DNA of 64,000 nt from Rhodococcus sp. SMB37 (GTDB lineage Bacteria; Actinomycetota; Actinomycetes; Mycobacteriales; Mycobacteriaceae). The stretch covers positions 62,001 to 126,000 of the forward strand of contig NZ_SLVY01000019.1 of NCBI RefSeq assembly GCF_004345605.1. The letters are read 5' to 3'. Below, in pieces: positions 62,118 through 64,000 of this stretch. The notes under the pieces are model-generated. The model was given only the letters and a program-made list of their open reading frames with translations. It did no database searches and had not been told where the DNA came from. Position 1 is the stretch's first letter; each line of letters opens with the position of its first letter. The position numbers were made by a program, and so were the translations under genes.

Positions 62118-63260
62118 TCACCCACCGGAGTGCATGATGTCCGCGCCCGCCGGGACGAGCGTGTCGTCGGGGTCGTCGAGCCATCCTTCGGGCAGTGCTA
62201 CGGCGCTGGGGGAGCCTTGGCGGCCACGAGGGCCTTCGGCATCGGCCGGGAACGGGACGGTCGGGTCGAGCAGGCCGAGGAGACCGTCGAACTCGCTCAG
62301 CGACGACACCCGTGCCAGGCCACTCCGCACCTCCGAACCCGCAGGAAAGCCCCGCAGGTACCAGGCTATGTGCTTGCGGATCTCGCGCATGCCCTTGTCC
62401 TCGCCGTGGTGGGCGGCAAGGAGTGTGGCGTGACGGCGCATGATCACCGTGACCTCGCCCAGCGTCGGTGGGGTGGGAATGTCCCGGCCGTTCAGTGCCG
62501 CGCTCAACTCGGCGAACAACCAGGGGCGCCCCAGGCAACCTCGCCCGACGACGACACCATCGCATCCGGTCTGCGCCATCATCTTCTCGGCGTCCTCGGC
62601 ATCGAAGATGTCGCCGTTGCCCAGGACCGGCACGTCCGTGACATGGTCTTTCAGGCGGGCGATCTCGTTCCAGGCCGCCGTGCCCGAGTATCGCTGAGCA
62701 GCAGTGCGGGCGTGCAGTGCCACGGCGGCAGCGCCCTCGCCGGCGGCGATCCGCCCCGCGTCGAGGTGGGTGTGGTGCTCGTCGTCGATGCCGATCCGGA
62801 ACTTGACCGTGACCGGGATGTTCGTGCCTTCGGTAGCGCGCACCGCAGCCGCCACGATCTGTCCGAACAGGCGACGCTTGTAGGGCAGAGCCGACCCACC
62901 GCCCTTACGGGTGACCTTGGGGACGGGGCACCCGAAGTTCATGTCGATGTGGTCTGCGAGGTCCTCGTCGACGATCATCTTCGCTGCGGCGTACGTCGTG
63001 TCGGGATCGACCGTGTACAGCTGCAGCGAACGGGGTGTCTCGGTGGGGCCGAAGGTGGTCATGTGCATCGTGACCGGGTGACGTTCGACGAGGGCGCGCG
63101 CAGTCACCATCTCGCATACATACAGCCCCGATGTGCTGCCGGCCCGTTCGAGCTCGAGGTCGCGGCACAGAGTGCGGAATGCGATGTTCGTCACCCCGGC
63201 CATCGGAGCCAGCACGACAGGGCTGTCCAATTCGAGCGAGCCGATCTTCAGGGCAGACAT
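62118..63260 (-). CDS. dus: tRNA-dihydrouridine synthase
   Basis: 380 residues. 'VLAPMAGVTNIAFR' FMN site, catalytic Cys in 'DMNFGCPVPKVTRKGGGSAL', 'VTVKFRIG', 'GNGDIFDAEDAEKMM', 'VVVGRGCLGRPWLFAE'. Reduces uridines in the tRNA D-loop. ATG 63260 (MSALKIGSLELDSP) preferred over the longer frame. No gene is seen in the 142 bases before the LCP gene. Confidence 0.95.
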   Translation of the reverse strand: MSALKIGSLELDSPVVLAPMAGVTNIAFRTLCRDLELERAGSTSGLYVCEMVTARALVERHPVTMHMTTFGPTETPRSLQLYTVDPDTTYAAAKMIVDEDLADHIDMNFGCPVPKVTRKGGGSALPYKRRLFGQIVAAAVRATEGTNIPVTVKFRIGIDDEHHTHLDAGRIAAGEGAAAVALHARTAAQRYSGTAAWNEIARLKDHVTDVPVLGNGDIFDAEDAEKMMAQTGCDGVVVGRGCLGRPWLFAELSAALNGRDIPTPPTLGEVTVIMRRHATLLAAHHGEDKGMREIRKHIAWYLRGFPAGSEVRSGLARVSSLSEFDGLLGLLDPTVPFPADAEGPRGRQGSPSAVALPEGWLDDPDDTLVPAGADIMHSGG

Positions 63261-63330
63261 GAGAACCTCGAGAAAGCGTTGTGGTGCAAAAGAATACGAG
63301 TAAGTTCCTGCGGAGGCAGGTCGAACAACT

Positions 63331-63360
63331 GTGCCCGGCACCGAAGACGGTACCGGGCAC
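63331..63360 (-). terminator. Terminator of the desaturase gene
   Basis: 12-bp stem GTGCCCGGCACC / GGTACCGGGCAC with one mismatch, 65 bases after the desaturase stop. Confidence 0.65.
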
Positions 63361-63425
63361 AGGATAACCGCTGGTGGGGGTGGAGCCCGAATCGGTCGAA
63401 CCCGGGCCGGACCCCGCGAGCAGGG

Positions 63426-64000
63426 TCAGGAGACGGCTGCGGCGCGCTCGCGCTTGGCCGCTTCGCGGGCGAGCGAACGGTCGCGCATCTCCTCGAACTT
63501 CACGGCCTGCTTCTCGAGATCTTCGAGGAAGGTGCCGAGCTCGTCGAGGGTCTGCGCGCCGGCGCTGCCGAAGTCGCGGTCGAACAACTTCCACTTGCGC
63601 AGAACAGGCATCACGACGTCGTCGAGGTGCTGGCGAAGATCGTAGATGCCGTGCTTGGCCATCAGGACGCCGTTGCGACGGAAGTTCGGCATGCCCGCAC
63701 CCGGCATCTGGAAGTTTCGCAGGACCTCGGTGATCGCTTCGAGTGTCTGGACCGGAGCGACATCGAGGGCGGCCTCGCAGATGTTGCGGTAGAAGATCAT
63801 GTGCAGGTTCTCGTCGGCAGCGATGCGCTGGAGCATCTTGTCGGCGATCGGCTCGTTGCAGGCGTGGCCGGTGTTCCGGTGAGAGACGCGCGTCGCGAGT
63901 TCCTGGAACGTGACGTACGCAACCGACCTCAGCATGCCGGTGTCGTTGGGCGACGCGAAGCCGTTCGTCATGTGCTCCATGCGGGCGTTCTCGAGGGCCA
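63426..64000 (-). CDS. Acyl-ACP desaturase, DesA type (5' part outside window)
   Basis: The last ~191 codons; reading continues past the right edge ('ALENARMEHM'). 'AADENLHMIFYRNI' is the second ExxH diiron motif of plant-type stearoyl-ACP desaturases, and 'VAYVTFQELATRVSHRNTGH' a core helix. In mycobacteria DesA1 desaturates fatty acids for mycolate synthesis; this fits the conserved position after dus (Rv0824c). Charged Ala/Arg/Glu C-terminus. Confidence 0.9.
   Translation of the reverse strand, partial: ALENARMEHMTNGFASPNDTGMLRSVAYVTFQELATRVSHRNTGHACNEPIADKMLQRIAADENLHMIFYRNICEAALDVAPVQTLEAITEVLRNFQMPGAGMPNFRRNGVLMAKHGIYDLRQHLDDVVMPVLRKWKLFDRDFGSAGAQTLDELGTFLEDLEKQAVKFEEMRDRSLAREAAKRERAAAVS

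Overview
The window is high-GC actinobacterial chromosome, most likely from a Rhodococcus-like member of the Mycobacteriales. Support comes from the mycothiol synthase, a mannan-elongation factor (LmeA type), an LCP protein, a DesA-type desaturase, mycobacterial-type cydABDC, and gene order from about 23.4 kb onward. That order follows, from memory, the M. tuberculosis block purS-purQ ... purL ... purF-purM-DUF3073 ... pabC ... Rv0813c-sseC-cysA2-thiX-lmeA-glnR-mshD-pst-phoY-LCP-dus-desA1. No rRNA, tRNA, CRISPR array or insertion sequence was seen.

About 1-16.6 kb is an accessory catabolic region. A minus-strand operon (4911 down to 281) holds an MHS-type transporter, an HD-domain protein resembling PhnZ diiron oxygenases, the scar of an acyl-CoA synthetase gene, a luciferase-like monooxygenase with an unknown N-terminal domain, and a double EthD-like protein. 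A TetR regulator runs off the left edge. On the plus strand lie a class II aldolase/decarboxylase and an amidohydrolase. A second minus-strand operon (13846 down to 7543) holds an HsaD-like hydrolase, an HsaA-like flavin monooxygenase, an extradiol dioxygenase, an MFS transporter, a D-2-hydroxyacid dehydrogenase and a GntR/FCD regulator. Divergent from it are an intact acyl-CoA synthetase and a second PhnZ-like HD protein. The module 'acyl-CoA synthetase + HD oxygenase' is therefore present twice, one copy with a gutted synthetase. Together the genes suggest uptake, CoA activation, hydroxylation, meta-cleavage and hydrolysis of an aromatic compound; the substrate cannot be named from sequence.

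16.7-23.4 kb holds stand-alone metabolic genes: glutathione peroxidase, BluB, a dienoyl-CoA-reductase-type flavoenzyme, a DUF2334 deacetylase, a KstD-like flavoprotein and an MBL hydrolase. 23.4-40.6 kb is the purine block (purS, purQ, purL, purF, purM) mixed with a thioesterase, DUF427, an M18 aminopeptidase, a Uma2 protein, a membrane alpha/beta hydrolase, a CPBP protease, DUF3073, asparaginase, MOSC, YgfZ and PabC.

40.6-48.8 kb carries cydABDC (cytochrome bd oxidase and its ABC exporter), a 12-codon micro-ORF with an exceptionally long Shine-Dalgarno, and a BCCT transporter gene broken by an in-frame amber codon. 48.8-52.8 kb is a sulfur/envelope group on the minus strand: heme-less nitrobindin-like protein with a 31-aa membrane partner, DUF1416, thiosulfate sulfurtransferase and DUF4395 behind a cysteine-rich leader peptide, thioredoxin, and LmeA. 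52.9-64 kb holds a GlnR-type regulator, mshD, pstSCAB, phoU, an LCP protein, dus and a partial desA.
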